A stretch of DNA of 64,000 nucleotides from CAZSNT01 sp964607765. GTDB taxonomy: Bacteria > Verrucomicrobiota > Lentisphaeria > Oligosphaerales > JABHEG01. Numbering within the stretch: the first letter of the stretch is position 1; each line of letters opens with the position of its first letter. The stretch is from the NCBI GenBank assembly GCA_964607765.1, contig CAZSNT010000002.1, forward strand, positions 62,001 through 126,000, in the 5' to 3' direction. Below are positions 1 to 8,516 of this stretch, piece after piece. Under the pieces are notes generated by a model that saw only the letters and a list, made by a program, of their open reading frames with translations, was not told where the DNA came from and ran no database searches. A program made the translations under genes and the position numbers.

Positions 1-2
1 GG

Positions 3-845
3 GCATTGTGGACAGCGGGGCTGTTCTTTGTTGGCTTTGTCGGCGGCCGCGTTCTGGCCGGCAAGCATCGGGAGTATGCTGACCGTTTCAAGACGTCTGT
101 GGCTCCGAACGTGGGGATTCTGGCCATCAGCATCACGCCGGACGACCTGTTCCGCATCAGCGTCTGCAGCGGGATAGCGGGAGCGGGATTCGGGATGTTC
201 CTGGCCATGCAGGCGGGGGCCTTGGCCATGGTGTTCCTGGGCGTCGTATTCGCCGTCGGCGCATTCTCTGCTCCCAAAGTCTTTGTGGCGCTTGTCTGCG
301 CACGCCGGCGTGAACTCTTTGTGAGGCAGCTGCCCGATGCCATTGATATGATGTGTCGGGCCATGGGTACGGGCCGAGTCATCATGGGGTCGATGCAGCT
401 CGCGGCGGAGGAGATGCCGGCCCCACTCAGCGAGGAGTTCCGGATCTCGCTTGGCATCGTGCGGCACACAGGGCGGGACGAGGGCCTCGAACTCCTTGCA
501 GAGAGGATGAGGCTGCCCGATGTGAGGATGTTCGTCGTCGTCATGCAACTGACCATGACGAAAGGCGGGGACAGTGTTGAGCCGCTCCGGAACCTGTCCG
601 TCACGCTTCGGAATCGATTCAACATGGAGCGCAAAGTCCGGGCGCTGATTTCTCAGGTTAAGCTCCAGGCAATCGTTATCGCCATGCTGCCGGCCGTGGT
701 GTTCGTGGCCTTCCTGTTTATCGTGCCGGACATGATGCACGTGTTCCTCCATCACCCTATAGGGCCTTTCGTGATTGGGCTCGTCGTCTTGCTCGAATTG
801 CTGGGTGGATACGTCATGTGGAAGATGTCGCAACTGGATTATTGA
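3..845 (+). CDS. tadB: TadB-like type II secretion F-family membrane protein (5' partial)
   Basis: Inner-membrane platform protein of a Tad/type IVc pilus or related secretion machine. The visible 279 residues have hydrophobic stretches at the N-terminus (about 4-17), at 57-90 and at 222-272. Between them is a cytoplasmic T2SSF domain (about 105-220) with the family's helical LPDAIDMM and GGDSVEPLRNLS segments. The only in-frame start visible is a TTG at the window edge with no ribosome-binding site, so the gene probably begins upstream. It is followed 19 nt later by the TadC-like partner, the usual tadB-tadC order. TadB versus TadC is assigned by order and is less certain than the family. 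Confidence 0.82.
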   Translation, partial: ALWTAGLFFVGFVGGRVLAGKHREYADRFKTSVAPNVGILAISITPDDLFRISVCSGIAGAGFGMFLAMQAGALAMVFLGVVFAVGAFSAPKVFVALVCARRRELFVRQLPDAIDMMCRAMGTGRVIMGSMQLAAEEMPAPLSEEFRISLGIVRHTGRDEGLELLAERMRLPDVRMFVVVMQLTMTKGGDSVEPLRNLSVTLRNRFNMERKVRALISQVKLQAIVIAMLPAVVFVAFLFIVPDMMHVFLHHPIGPFVIGLVVLLELLGGYVMWKMSQLDY

Positions 846-864
846 TTTCCTGAAGGAGGGATCG

Positions 865-1746
865 GTGAACGACAGACTCCTAGGTTCTGTGCTCTTGGTG
901 ACCGGATTGGCCCTGGTCGGCTGGTCTGTCACGATCATTGTAGAGCGCAAACGCGAAAGGAAACGGCAAGGCTGGCACCCTTCCCTCAGACGCAGCCTGT
1001 ATATTGCCGCTTGCGGCGCAGTGGGGGAGACACTGGCCGCGGTGTTCCCCGGTGTTCTCCGCGCCACGCTGGACCGGGATGAAAAGCTGCTTGAGTTGGC
1101 CGGCATGACGCCGGAATACCAGAGGCCGGATTTGCTTGGGATGCGTGTGCTGTTCGTGTTCTTCTTCCTCGCGGTCAGTCTGTTGCCCGCCCACGGCTTC
1201 TCGGGACTGTGGGGATCGCTCGCTGTGGCAGCTGGAGTCTTCTTGCCGGGCACGATCATTGCGGATGTGAAGAAAAAGTACCAACGCCAGCTCAACCGGG
1301 ATTTCCCTGCCGTACTAGACATGCTCGTGGTGACGGTAGGCAGCGGCATGGCTGTGGGGCAGGCCCTCAAAGAGGTGCGCCAATACAGCCCCTCCGGAGC
1401 CGTGTCTGATGAATTGGCCCGGATCGATCACGAGCAACGCCTCAACCAACCGTTAGGGGCGATCCTGCGGCGCTGTGCCAACCGGATTGAGGGCATTGAG
1501 CTGAAGGCGGTCATCATCTCATTGGTGCAGGCGATCGACCAGGGCGGACAGATTGTGGAGACATTGAGGCTGCAGGCGGAGCAGCTTCGTTACAACCGGC
1601 TGATGAAGGCAGAAGAGGCAGCACAGAAGCTCCCCGTGAAACTGACTTTCCCTATGCTTTTCATCATTACACCGTGTGTTCTGCTCATCATCTTTGCGCC
1701 ACTTTTTCTCTCTGTCGCTAAATCGTTCAAGGCTTTCGATTTCTGA
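865..1746 (+). CDS. tadC: TadC-like type II secretion F-family membrane protein
   Basis: Second platform protein of the Tad apparatus, 293 residues. I chose the GTG start because GGAGGG lies 3-4 nt upstream. In-frame starts further upstream overlap the preceding gene and lack a site. There is an N-terminal membrane segment, a central hydrophobic pair (about 93-137), a T2SSF domain beginning near FPAVLDMLVVTVGSGMAVGQ, and a C-terminal membrane segment. TadB- and TadC-like proteins normally pair in the inner membrane beneath the pilus ATPase. The pilin, secretin and ATPase genes must lie upstream, outside the window. Confidence 0.85.
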   Translation: MNDRLLGSVLLVTGLALVGWSVTIIVERKRERKRQGWHPSLRRSLYIAACGAVGETLAAVFPGVLRATLDRDEKLLELAGMTPEYQRPDLLGMRVLFVFFFLAVSLLPAHGFSGLWGSLAVAAGVFLPGTIIADVKKKYQRQLNRDFPAVLDMLVVTVGSGMAVGQALKEVRQYSPSGAVSDELARIDHEQRLNQPLGAILRRCANRIEGIELKAVIISLVQAIDQGGQIVETLRLQAEQLRYNRLMKAEEAAQKLPVKLTFPMLFIITPCVLLIIFAPLFLSVAKSFKAFDF

Positions 1747-1779
1747 GCGCGTGTCCGCAGTAGATACGGACTGTGATAC

Positions 1780-3624
1780 ATGAAAGACACCTTCCTCATT
1801 CTGATTCGTTCCGGTCCCGGCGTGGGCAACTCGGTGCGGCTGCACCCAGACCAGACTTGCTGCGTCGGACGTGAGCCGGCTTGCGATCTGACGATAGCCT
1901 GCGCCAGCGTGCTGCCCCGCCACATGCTGCTGGACTACAGAGATGGCGAACTCTCGCTACGCAAAGCTGCAGCCGATAGTGCGGTGAGCGTGAACGGCAA
2001 TCCCGTCACAGGAGACGATCCCGTCTATCTCGTACGCGACGATGTGGTGGGCATAGGAGACTGCGAGCTGATGGTGGTCCTTGATCCGGACTCCGGCTTG
2101 GCGAGCTCGCAGGGGATCTCGGCGGCAGCTGCGTCCTGGCGCGACCACTACGCCAATGACGAGCAGGCGGGCGGTCCGCGACCGCCAGGTTCATCACCGG
2201 CGGGGACGCGTGTGCGAGGGGAAACGGCGGCCAGGGGAGCCGCACCCGCGTCAGAAGCAGGTCCGACCCGAGTGAGAGGGACTTCAGAACGGCGACAGCC
2301 GGCCTCTCCTGTGGGCGCACCGGAGAGCAGTGCCGTTCCCGACGGGACGAGTGTTCGGCCCCCAACACCGAAGCTCCCGACCGTTACCGGGATCGTACCA
2401 CCGCCAGACAGGGGCGAGGTCGACGGAATTCCTGACGACGTCACGGGCATTGTCACTCCCCCTCGTCACATCGACCCAGGAGCCGTTGATGTGACGAAGC
2501 AAGTACTCCCACCGGAGCGGCCGCATCCCATATCACCCGAGGCCGAACCGCCCCAACAAGCGCCAGGTAAGCACCGTCTCTACGGAGCAGCACTTCTGGT
2601 CGGTCTGGTTGGCACACTTGTGTTGCTCATGACCCGTCAGCTCTCTGACAGCGGCGACGGGGCCGAAGCAAGCGCGAGCGGAGACGCCGTCATTCAACGC
2701 GATGACTTCCAGCTGACCGTACCGTCATCGTGGCAGGCTGAGGCCAAGGAGGCCGTCGCTCTGTTCGTGCCCCGTCAGGCTGGTACGACACGGGCTGGCA
2801 AGGGGGCGGCCGTTTTGCATTCGGGGTCGGGCGCAGACTGTCGCTGGGACACGTACAGGACAGCCTGGGATACGTTGGCGCCGCAGCTTGCAGCTGTTCC
2901 TGAGCTTGAGCGCATGGAATGGCAGTTCGTTCCAGAGGAAGTCTATACGCCTGGTGTTGCTCGAGTCCCGGCAGTCGCGGTGTTCCGGAGTGAACTGAAC
3001 GCTGTGCCGTATGCGGTTCTTGTCGGCCAGGCTCCGGAGCTCAGAGCCAAGGGCAGGCTGTTCCTCGCCGGGAACCGGGCTTCTGCTCTGTTGGTGTGGT
3101 CGCCGCCTCGGTCACCTGCCAAAATGAGGGAGAGCATTCTGGACAGCTTTGTGCCGGAGCGCATGATGGCCGACGGGATCTGCCGAGCCGGCAGAGCTCA
3201 GGTCGGAGAGGGAGCGGCGCCCGTGACGCCAGACAGAACCAAGTCGTTGCTGGATGAGGCAGAGTCAATCTATGCGCAGCGCAAGATTGCTCGAACCAAC
3301 GCGTGGCGCGCCTATGATTTGCTCGTCCGGCTGCACGGAATGCTGGCCTCGCTTCAGGGCGGGGCTGACAGCGCAATAGGGCCTGCGTCGCCGGCTTGGC
3401 GGAGCGTGATGGAGCGGGAGTGGGAGCTTCTGACACGGGCAGCCAGCTACATACAGGACGAGTTCCGGCAGCTTACATTTGACTTGAGTCGAGCCCGACG
3501 GATGCGAAACAAGAAGAGGATCGAGCAACTGAAGGGGGAGATCGAGTTGCTGATTCCCGACGACACAGACTGGCGGCGAGTGTGGCTGAAGCGTGAGCTT
3601 GCCCCACGGGGGAAGAAACGGTGA
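1780..3624 (+). CDS. FHA-domain membrane-anchored protein
   Basis: 614 residues. The N-terminal forkhead-associated domain (about 25-95) shows the fold's GREPACDLTIAC, SVLPRH and VNGNPV signatures and should bind phosphothreonine. A low-complexity Pro/Thr/Gly linker (about 110-260) follows, then one transmembrane helix (about 267-286) and a soluble C-terminal half with a helical tail. This layout puts the FHA domain in the cytoplasm and the rest outside the membrane. It follows the TadC-like gene by 33 nt and is probably co-transcribed. FHA proteins often sit in Tad or type VI loci, so a role in phospho-regulated assembly is inferred. The C-terminal domain is not recognised. Confidence 0.8.
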   Translation: MKDTFLILIRSGPGVGNSVRLHPDQTCCVGREPACDLTIACASVLPRHMLLDYRDGELSLRKAAADSAVSVNGNPVTGDDPVYLVRDDVVGIGDCELMVVLDPDSGLASSQGISAAAASWRDHYANDEQAGGPRPPGSSPAGTRVRGETAARGAAPASEAGPTRVRGTSERRQPASPVGAPESSAVPDGTSVRPPTPKLPTVTGIVPPPDRGEVDGIPDDVTGIVTPPRHIDPGAVDVTKQVLPPERPHPISPEAEPPQQAPGKHRLYGAALLVGLVGTLVLLMTRQLSDSGDGAEASASGDAVIQRDDFQLTVPSSWQAEAKEAVALFVPRQAGTTRAGKGAAVLHSGSGADCRWDTYRTAWDTLAPQLAAVPELERMEWQFVPEEVYTPGVARVPAVAVFRSELNAVPYAVLVGQAPELRAKGRLFLAGNRASALLVWSPPRSPAKMRESILDSFVPERMMADGICRAGRAQVGEGAAPVTPDRTKSLLDEAESIYAQRKIARTNAWRAYDLLVRLHGMLASLQGGADSAIGPASPAWRSVMEREWELLTRAASYIQDEFRQLTFDLSRARRMRNKKRIEQLKGEIELLIPDDTDWRRVWLKRELAPRGKKR

Positions 3625-3640
3625 GGACGGGAACGAACTG

Positions 3641-5530
3641 ATGACAGCGAAGCCCAAAGCACAGTCTGGCAGGCCTGTACAGAGAAAAGCATCCTCAATC
3701 GGCTCCGCGTCGACTGCAAGAGAGTTCAACGCCGAGTCTGGCAGTCCCGTACTGAGGATCCGCCAACCCGCGAGCGCTCAATGCGAGGTGGCGCTGGGGA
3801 ACAGCTCTGTGGCAGTGGGCCGCAAGCAGGAGGATAACGACCTCGCTGTCGCGGCAGATGGCGTGACTCGCACGCGCCACTTCACTATCAAATGGGATGC
3901 TGGGAAACAGCGCGCCTACGTGAAAGACTGTGACAGTCGGGGCGGGACTTTCGTTTTCCCTGCAGACCACGGCGGGGAGCGCGTCGATCTGAAGGGCTCC
4001 GGCGCCTATGTCGCTCCTGGCGACGTCATTGTGTTCGGTGAGGCCCAGGCCACGGTCGTGATACCCGGCGTGGACAGCGGCCCAGGTCAGGGCGGGCAGC
4101 CAAAGACCAAGTCAAAGTCGCGAGCCGCTGTCGCACTCGTGTTGCTAGCTGCTGCGATCGTGGTAGCTGCCAAACTGATCGCTGACAGGAGGGCACCGAA
4201 ACCGCCTCCAGCGCCACCACCGGATCCTGTGGCGGATGTAGTAGAGGCATGCACCAAATCCCCCTTTAACCGGGATGCGTTCGGAGTTCTCCGGGACACT
4301 CTGCCTAAGGGGAGCCAAGCTGCTGCGCTGGCGGCCAGAGTCGAGAGCATTCTGGAGAAGCGTCAGGCTTGGGAGAAACAGCATGACCAGGCCAAGACGA
4401 ATCAGCGCCTGCAGGAGGTACTGAAGTCTCCTTTCGCCACAGGTTCCTATGCCAACCTGGTCTTGTGCATTGAGGAGACCATCGAAAAGAGGAAGGCCTT
4501 TGAGAAGGAACAGACGGACCAACTCACCGATTTGGAGTCTTTCTCTGCAGACCTTTGGGCAAGCTGGGCTGAGCAAGCAGGACGTCCACCGTTGCGCAAA
4601 CGCCAAGAATTCGTCGAGGCCGTCGCTGAGATCTCCCGTCCGACTGAAGGCGAAGGCGCGGAAGCGGCCATCGGGCGCCCGGCCGTCGCGCAGGCTGCCG
4701 ATGGCGTGAGAGAGTTGCTCATTGCGTGGCAGAAGGAGGAGTACGGCGCCGCGAGCACTGGTCTGATCAATAGCTTGAAGGAGTTCGGGGCCACCTGCCT
4801 AGACGAACAGATGGCCCAGAAGTGGAAGACGACTGTGTTGCAGTTTGTTTCGGAGTGGAGCTCGGCCGTGCGGTCGATTGAGCAGCTGGAAGTGGCCTTG
4901 CCAGCGATCATCCTCCGAACTGAGAAGGTTGTTCCCGCGCTGGAGCAGCTGCCGTCAAACGGTGAGCCCCCACTCCTGGAAGCCGGAGCTTACCAGAGCT
5001 GGCAAACGAAACAAAGCGGTCTCAATGCAATCCGGGACACCCTCGTAGAGCTTGCCGCCACACAGGCAGACACGATGACGGAGTGGGAGCTCTTGGGCAA
5101 GACGGAATCGCAGGGCTCAGAAGCTGTGAGGAACGCAGTGGCCGATCGCAGGAAAGCGTTCAGTGATACAATTGCCAAACGCGCTTCAGGTTGGTTGGCA
5201 GAGATGCGGGCGCCCTCGCCCGACATGGATTGGGGCAGGGCCGAGAAGTGTGCCATCGAGCTAGCTGAAGCCCCATCTTCCGAGCTCATGGCTGTCGCCA
5301 AGCCGGCGAACTTGGGTCAGTACCGAGGCCGGTTCAGCGCAACCGAGACCGCTCTGAGGGCATTCTGCACCAGGAAATACTCAGATCACAGCGTCGGTGA
5401 GCTGTCGGCTGCGGAAGAAGACAAGCTCTGTGCAATCCTGGTCCAGGCCAAACAGCTCTTCCCACAGAGCCGGTGGCCTGCACAGATCCATGGCCGGGTT
5501 CGTCCGGCAAGCAGACAGGCACTCCCGTAG
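3641..5530 (+). CDS. Second FHA-domain membrane protein with coiled-coil C-terminus
   Basis: 629 residues from the ATG 16 nt after the preceding stop, with purine-rich GAGGACGGG upstream. A longer in-frame reading would overlap the previous gene. The N-terminal FHA domain (about 42-135) has VAVGRKQEDNDLAV and RTRHFTI in place of the usual GR...S.H pattern. One transmembrane helix follows at about 160-182, then a Pro-rich spacer and some 430 residues of Lys/Glu/Gln-rich predicted helix. It shares its layout (FHA, helix, large extracytoplasmic part) with the preceding gene, so the two probably work together with the Tad apparatus. No terminator is obvious directly after it. Confidence 0.78.
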   Translation: MTAKPKAQSGRPVQRKASSIGSASTAREFNAESGSPVLRIRQPASAQCEVALGNSSVAVGRKQEDNDLAVAADGVTRTRHFTIKWDAGKQRAYVKDCDSRGGTFVFPADHGGERVDLKGSGAYVAPGDVIVFGEAQATVVIPGVDSGPGQGGQPKTKSKSRAAVALVLLAAAIVVAAKLIADRRAPKPPPAPPPDPVADVVEACTKSPFNRDAFGVLRDTLPKGSQAAALAARVESILEKRQAWEKQHDQAKTNQRLQEVLKSPFATGSYANLVLCIEETIEKRKAFEKEQTDQLTDLESFSADLWASWAEQAGRPPLRKRQEFVEAVAEISRPTEGEGAEAAIGRPAVAQAADGVRELLIAWQKEEYGAASTGLINSLKEFGATCLDEQMAQKWKTTVLQFVSEWSSAVRSIEQLEVALPAIILRTEKVVPALEQLPSNGEPPLLEAGAYQSWQTKQSGLNAIRDTLVELAATQADTMTEWELLGKTESQGSEAVRNAVADRRKAFSDTIAKRASGWLAEMRAPSPDMDWGRAEKCAIELAEAPSSELMAVAKPANLGQYRGRFSATETALRAFCTRKYSDHSVGELSAAEEDKLCAILVQAKQLFPQSRWPAQIHGRVRPASRQALP

Positions 5531-5699
5531 CAGGCTGACTTGCCGAATTGATGTGCCCTTGAAGCCCACCTTCCCGCGCGGTTGTGCGGGTAGTCCGAAG
5601 TTCCCGGCCGGACGACTACAATTGGTCTGGGTTGGTCCCACAGCCACCAGTGTCACCACCGAAAAGTATATAAAGTCCACCGTAACTCTCTGGTGGTAA
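5531..5699 (+). other. Intergenic region with TATATAAAG-type promoter and hairpin over a Shine-Dalgarno-like site
   Basis: No gene seen. Near its end an AT-rich TATATAAAG lies 25 nt before the next ATG. CCACC at 5677-5681 can pair with GGTGG at 5692-5696. The latter is the only Shine-Dalgarno-like sequence before the small gene, so pairing could mask translation. Similar TATA-like boxes precede the divergent genes near 15.9 kb. Function is inferred from position only. Confidence 0.4.
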
Positions 5700-5882
5700 A
5701 TGCCAACAACCATTGATGCAAACCCACCAATGCTGGAGGAGAAAATTGCCGATATAGAGCTTCATTTGAAGCAGATCCGACAGGATGTATCGCAGATTCT
5801 GCGAAGCGTTCAGGATGAGCTTAGTGCTTTCCGAGAACGCGAGTTCTGGCGGGACTACGGCAACTCGTACCAGCAGGATTGA
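5700..5882 (+). CDS. Small coiled-coil protein (60 aa), unknown
   Basis: Encodes a 60-residue soluble peptide dominated by one amphipathic helix (about 11-50) with regular Leu/Ile spacing, rich in Glu, Gln and Arg, so probably a small coiled-coil. Support for a real gene: an AT-rich promoter-like box 25 nt upstream, and a strong hairpin followed by T-rich sequence that begins at its stop codon. It stands alone between the FHA genes and the island that starts with the ubiquitin-like operon. No family recognised. It could instead be a short RNA transcript whose coding capacity is accidental. Confidence 0.45.
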   Translation: MPTTIDANPPMLEEKIADIELHLKQIRQDVSQILRSVQDELSAFREREFWRDYGNSYQQD

Positions 5883-5914
5883 GAGGCGCAATGCCTCTCG
5901 GTCCTTTTCATTTT
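5881..5914 (+). terminator. Intrinsic terminator after the 60-aa gene
   Basis: Perfect 7-bp stem GAGAGGC/GCCTCTC with a 5-nt loop, followed by GGTCCTTTTCATTTT. It starts inside the stop codon of the preceding small gene. Confidence 0.65.
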
Positions 5915-6144
5915 GCGTCAATCCAGCGAATGGCCTGTCTGTCCGCCCGGACATGAACCCCAGGAACTTCGCGCGTCACAACGACTTCGACACCGTTCAG
6001 TCAGTGTGACACCACGTACAGCGCGTTTCTCGACGAGAGACGGCTAACAGACCCGATTTCTGTAGCGATAGCTACGCCCTTGTTTTCCAACCGAAATCCA
6101 CACTTCTGAACGACGCACCACGCATCTTCTGCGGCGTCTTCCGT

Positions 6145-6342
6145 ACCCCACACGCTGCGTCGGAGCGACCTGTCTCCCCCATCCCCCGCGCCAGAGTAAC
6201 TCGTCCCTCCAGCCGTCCCTCCCTGGCCAGTTTTTGTGCCGAAGGCTGGCCACCGTTTGGGCGGGCGGGAGCTGACGCATGGAGCGTCGGCGCGCACGCG
6301 CAAACAGATACGGGGTGTCCAGAGGGGACGAGTCCCCTTTGG
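6145..6342 (+). ncRNA. Structured GC-rich element A (candidate ncRNA or leader)
   Basis: A gene-free stretch sharing ordered landmarks with the gap at about 12.0-12.27 kb: an ACCCCAC-CGCTGCG-like segment, AACTCGTCCCTCC, then CAAACAG, GGGTGTCCAGAGGG and a hairpin ending in CCCTTTGG. The terminal hairpin here is AGGGGAC-GA-GTCCCCT (6323-6338). In the second copy the stem sequence changes on both sides, so pairing is kept, which points to RNA structure. Both elements lie upstream of a gene with a strong AAAGGA-type ribosome-binding site. Whether they are leaders, independent RNAs or remnants of a mobile element cannot be told. Confidence 0.45.
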
Positions 6343-6436
6343 TCATAGCGAAGCGATCCGATCCGACAGCCCCTCGCACCTTCTCTCGCACTTTCTCTCG
6401 CACCAGAACGCGACCAAGCCAGAAAGGAGTTCTGCC

Positions 6437-6490
6437 ATGGACCTATGCATTCGTGGTCCGCCCGGACCCAAATCGCCCTGTGAATTCTGA
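6437..6490 (+). CDS. 17-codon minigene or leader ORF upstream of the modifier gene
   Basis: An ATG with a good Shine-Dalgarno site (AAAGGAG, 8 nt spacing) opens a 17-residue reading frame containing GPPGPKSP, a proline cluster of the kind that slows ribosomes. It ends 35 nt before the start of the ubiquitin-like gene. It could be a leader peptide setting translation of the operon, or a relic: the sequence before it resembles that before the DUF1257 gene, where the same position is the true start codon. Confidence 0.35.
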   Translation: MDLCIRGPPGPKSPCEF

Positions 6491-6525
6491 AGAACAACAA
6501 GATCCGGAAAGGAAAGAACATCACC

Positions 6526-6753
6526 ATGAAGATCCTGTTCATCAACAACGACGGCGGCGGGTTCGCCAACCAGACGGAAGTCGCCAACGACACCACCATC
6601 GACACCTTCGTTGAGGAACACCTCCACGGCCGGAAAGCCGAGGACTTCCTCATTCGCGTGAACCGACAGCCTGTGCCCAGAGGCTACGTGCTGCAGGATG
6701 GTGACCGCGTCAGCATCACCCCCACCAAGATCGAGGGGGCAAACGTCGCCTGA
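6526..6753 (+). CDS. Ubiquitin-like beta-grasp modifier protein
   Basis: 75 residues with beta-grasp character: MKILFINN strand, central helix (about 24-33), and the FLIRVNRQPVPRGYVLQDGDRVSITPTKI block typical of MoaD/ThiS/ubiquitin-like folds, where DGD precedes the last strand. The C-terminus is EGANVA, so the only glycine near the end is followed by four residues. If this is a conjugated modifier, trimming by the JAMM peptidase two genes downstream could expose that glycine. Good ribosome-binding site (GGAAAGGAAAG). First gene of a four-gene modification operon (modifier, E2-RING, JAMM, E1). Confidence 0.8.
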   Translation: MKILFINNDGGGFANQTEVANDTTIDTFVEEHLHGRKAEDFLIRVNRQPVPRGYVLQDGDRVSITPTKIEGANVA

Positions 6754-6784
6754 CGCGTCCGCCGTTGACGAATCGCCAACGCAG

Positions 6785-6820
6785 AGAGGGGCAGCTGCCG
6801 CAAAAGGTGGCTGCCCCTTT
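6785..6820 (+). terminator. Intercistronic hairpin between modifier and E2 genes
   Basis: Nine perfect base pairs AGGGGCAGC/GCTGCCCCT (6787-6795 with 6810-6818), extendable to eleven with a G-T pair, followed by TTTCC. It probably lowers transcription into, or processes the message between, the modifier and the enzymes. This would give more modifier than enzyme. Confidence 0.55.
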
Positions 6821-6844
6821 CCTATTCATGGAAAGGGAACCGTC

Positions 6845-7837
6845 ATGAACTCAGCCTGTTTCAAGACCATCAACCTGGTCCGGGACGCGCTGTCCCGGAT
6901 GCAGGGACCATCATCAGTGCCGCGTATCGCGCCGCTCACTGCCCTGATGACGACATTCACGACCACAGCCAAGAAGATGGCAAAGGCTCGTGAACACGGC
7001 TTCACGAACGCTGCACAACGGCAGAAGCGGAGTATCGAGAGCCTGCTGGGCGCTTTGGAGAACGAGCTCGTGTATGCCAGGCGCTGCGTGACTCCCCAAC
7101 CCCCGCCTGTCCCGAGCTATGCCACGCTCATGGACGACCTCGATCAAATCGAGGAGGAGTTCGGAGAGTGGATGCTCAACCGCACAAGCAAGTGCCTCGC
7201 GGTCCACACTGACGACATTGAACTGGAAGGAGTATACCTAGGCCCGTTCGAGATCCAGCTCAAGCTCGCGGAGCTCGAGTGCTGCGACCCGCGCACGTCG
7301 TTCAAGATTCTGGCGCTGGACCCGCGTCCTGCCGGGACCGACTCCGCAGTCACGCACCCCCACGTCAGCGGCGGCCGGCTTTGCTGTGGAGAAGCTGTCA
7401 ACGCGATTAACGAGGCGCTTCGACAAGGCAGGCTCTGCGACTTCTTCCTGATCGTCCGATCCGTGCTCACCACATACAACCCGGATTCGCCCTATGTCAG
7501 CCTGGACGAGTGGCACGGGATCCCCTGTTACGAGTGCGGCGAGCACATGAGTGAGGACGACCGGTGTTACTGCGAGAGTTGCGGCTACGACTACTGCGAG
7601 TGCTGCGCCAGTTACTGTCGGGGTTGCGAAGAGAGCCGCTGTAACAGCTGCCTGACCAGCTGCGCCGGATGCGATGTCTGGTTCTGCTCGTCGTGCCTGA
7701 CGACGTGCGAAGAGTGCGACGCCAAGTGTTGCAGTGGCTGTCTCGAGGACGGCCTCTGCGCGCAATGCGCCGAAGAGAAGGAACGCCAAGAGGAGGAAGC
7801 AAGCAATGAAGAAGAAGAACTTGCGCTCTGCGTCTGA
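6845..7837 (+). CDS. E2-like ubiquitin-conjugating domain fused to cysteine-rich RING-like zinc domain
   Basis: 330 residues; the start is the ATG after GGAAAGGGAACC. After a helical N-terminus comes an E2/UBC-like core (about 115-225). It has a beta-meander, then HPHV and GGRLCCGE, matching the HPN...C motif of E2 enzymes. C180 (or C181) is the likely catalytic cysteine. The C-terminal part (about 228-315) packs more than 25 cysteines as CxxC and CxC pairs with interspersed His/Asp/Tyr, like tandem treble-clef or RING-type zinc fingers, and ends in an acidic tail. An E2 and RING on one chain would place conjugating and ligase-like functions together. RING identity is by cysteine pattern only. 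The next gene starts inside its last codons. Confidence 0.78.
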   Translation: MNSACFKTINLVRDALSRMQGPSSVPRIAPLTALMTTFTTTAKKMAKAREHGFTNAAQRQKRSIESLLGALENELVYARRCVTPQPPPVPSYATLMDDLDQIEEEFGEWMLNRTSKCLAVHTDDIELEGVYLGPFEIQLKLAELECCDPRTSFKILALDPRPAGTDSAVTHPHVSGGRLCCGEAVNAINEALRQGRLCDFFLIVRSVLTTYNPDSPYVSLDEWHGIPCYECGEHMSEDDRCYCESCGYDYCECCASYCRGCEESRCNSCLTSCAGCDVWFCSSCLTTCEECDAKCCSGCLEDGLCAQCAEEKERQEEEASNEEEELALCV

Positions 7838-8516
7838 CCCCCGACCCGCGCTCGCCTTCACTCCGTACGCGTGGGCGAAGCTCGTGTTCTTCTGCAACTA
7901 CGGTGAAACGGAGATCGGCGGCTTCGGCATCACGTCCAGAGAGAACCCCCTGCTGGTGACCGACTTCGTGACCGTCGCCCAGGAGACGACGCCCTGCGCT
8001 GTGTGCTTTGACGACGAAGCTGTCGCCGACTTCTTCGAAGACCAAGTGGACGCCGGCCGGACGCCCGCGGAGTTCGCACGCATCTGGCTGCACACGCACC
8101 CCGGTGACTGTCCCACACCAAGCGGCACGGACGAGCAGACGTTCATGCGAGTTTTCGGCAGGTGTGACTGGTCGGTGATGTTCATCATGACGCGCAATGG
8201 CACGTCCTACGCCCGGCTGCATTTCAGCGCCGGCCCGGAAGGCGACGTGCTTCTGCCGGTCAGGCAGGATTATGCCAGTCCCTTCCCGGCCGCTAATCAC
8301 GAGGAGTGGGAGTGCGAGTTCTTTGCCAACATCCATCCCGTGGAGTTGACCGGACTTGCCGCGCACATCGGAAACCCCGACCGCGACTGGCCCGAAGAAC
8401 AGCTGGGCGACGAGTGGTTCGGAGGCGCAGTAGAAGGACCAACACTATGTGCCCCGGATGAGCTGCGAAACGTGCTCACTGAAATCGTGACCGATGAAGG
8501 AGAGTCCGATGACTGA
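7806..8516 (+). CDS. JAMM/MPN+ (JAB) metallopeptidase
   Basis: 236 residues, starting at an ATG with AAGAGGAGG upstream and overlapping the E2-RING gene by 32 bp. It carries a complete JAMM zinc site: E36 in ETEIGGFG, then H96-x-H98-P, seven residues, S106-x2-D109, exactly the HxH-x7-S-x2-D spacing of Rpn11/AMSH-type deubiquitinases. Expected role: processing the modifier precursor and/or removing it from targets. A further 100 residues follow the peptidase domain, unrecognised. Coupled by overlap to the E1 gene downstream. Confidence 0.88.
   Translation: MKKKNLRSASDPRPALAFTPYAWAKLVFFCNYGETEIGGFGITSRENPLLVTDFVTVAQETTPCAVCFDDEAVADFFEDQVDAGRTPAEFARIWLHTHPGDCPTPSGTDEQTFMRVFGRCDWSVMFIMTRNGTSYARLHFSAGPEGDVLLPVRQDYASPFPAANHEEWECEFFANIHPVELTGLAAHIGNPDRDWPEEQLGDEWFGGAVEGPTLCAPDELRNVLTEIVTDEGESDD

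Noticed and set aside
6220..6250. TGGCC...TGC sequences upstream of the first modifier gene as a sigma-54 promoter
   Set aside because: The GG and GC elements are 11 nt apart or the GC is missing, which does not meet the fixed 10-nt requirement.
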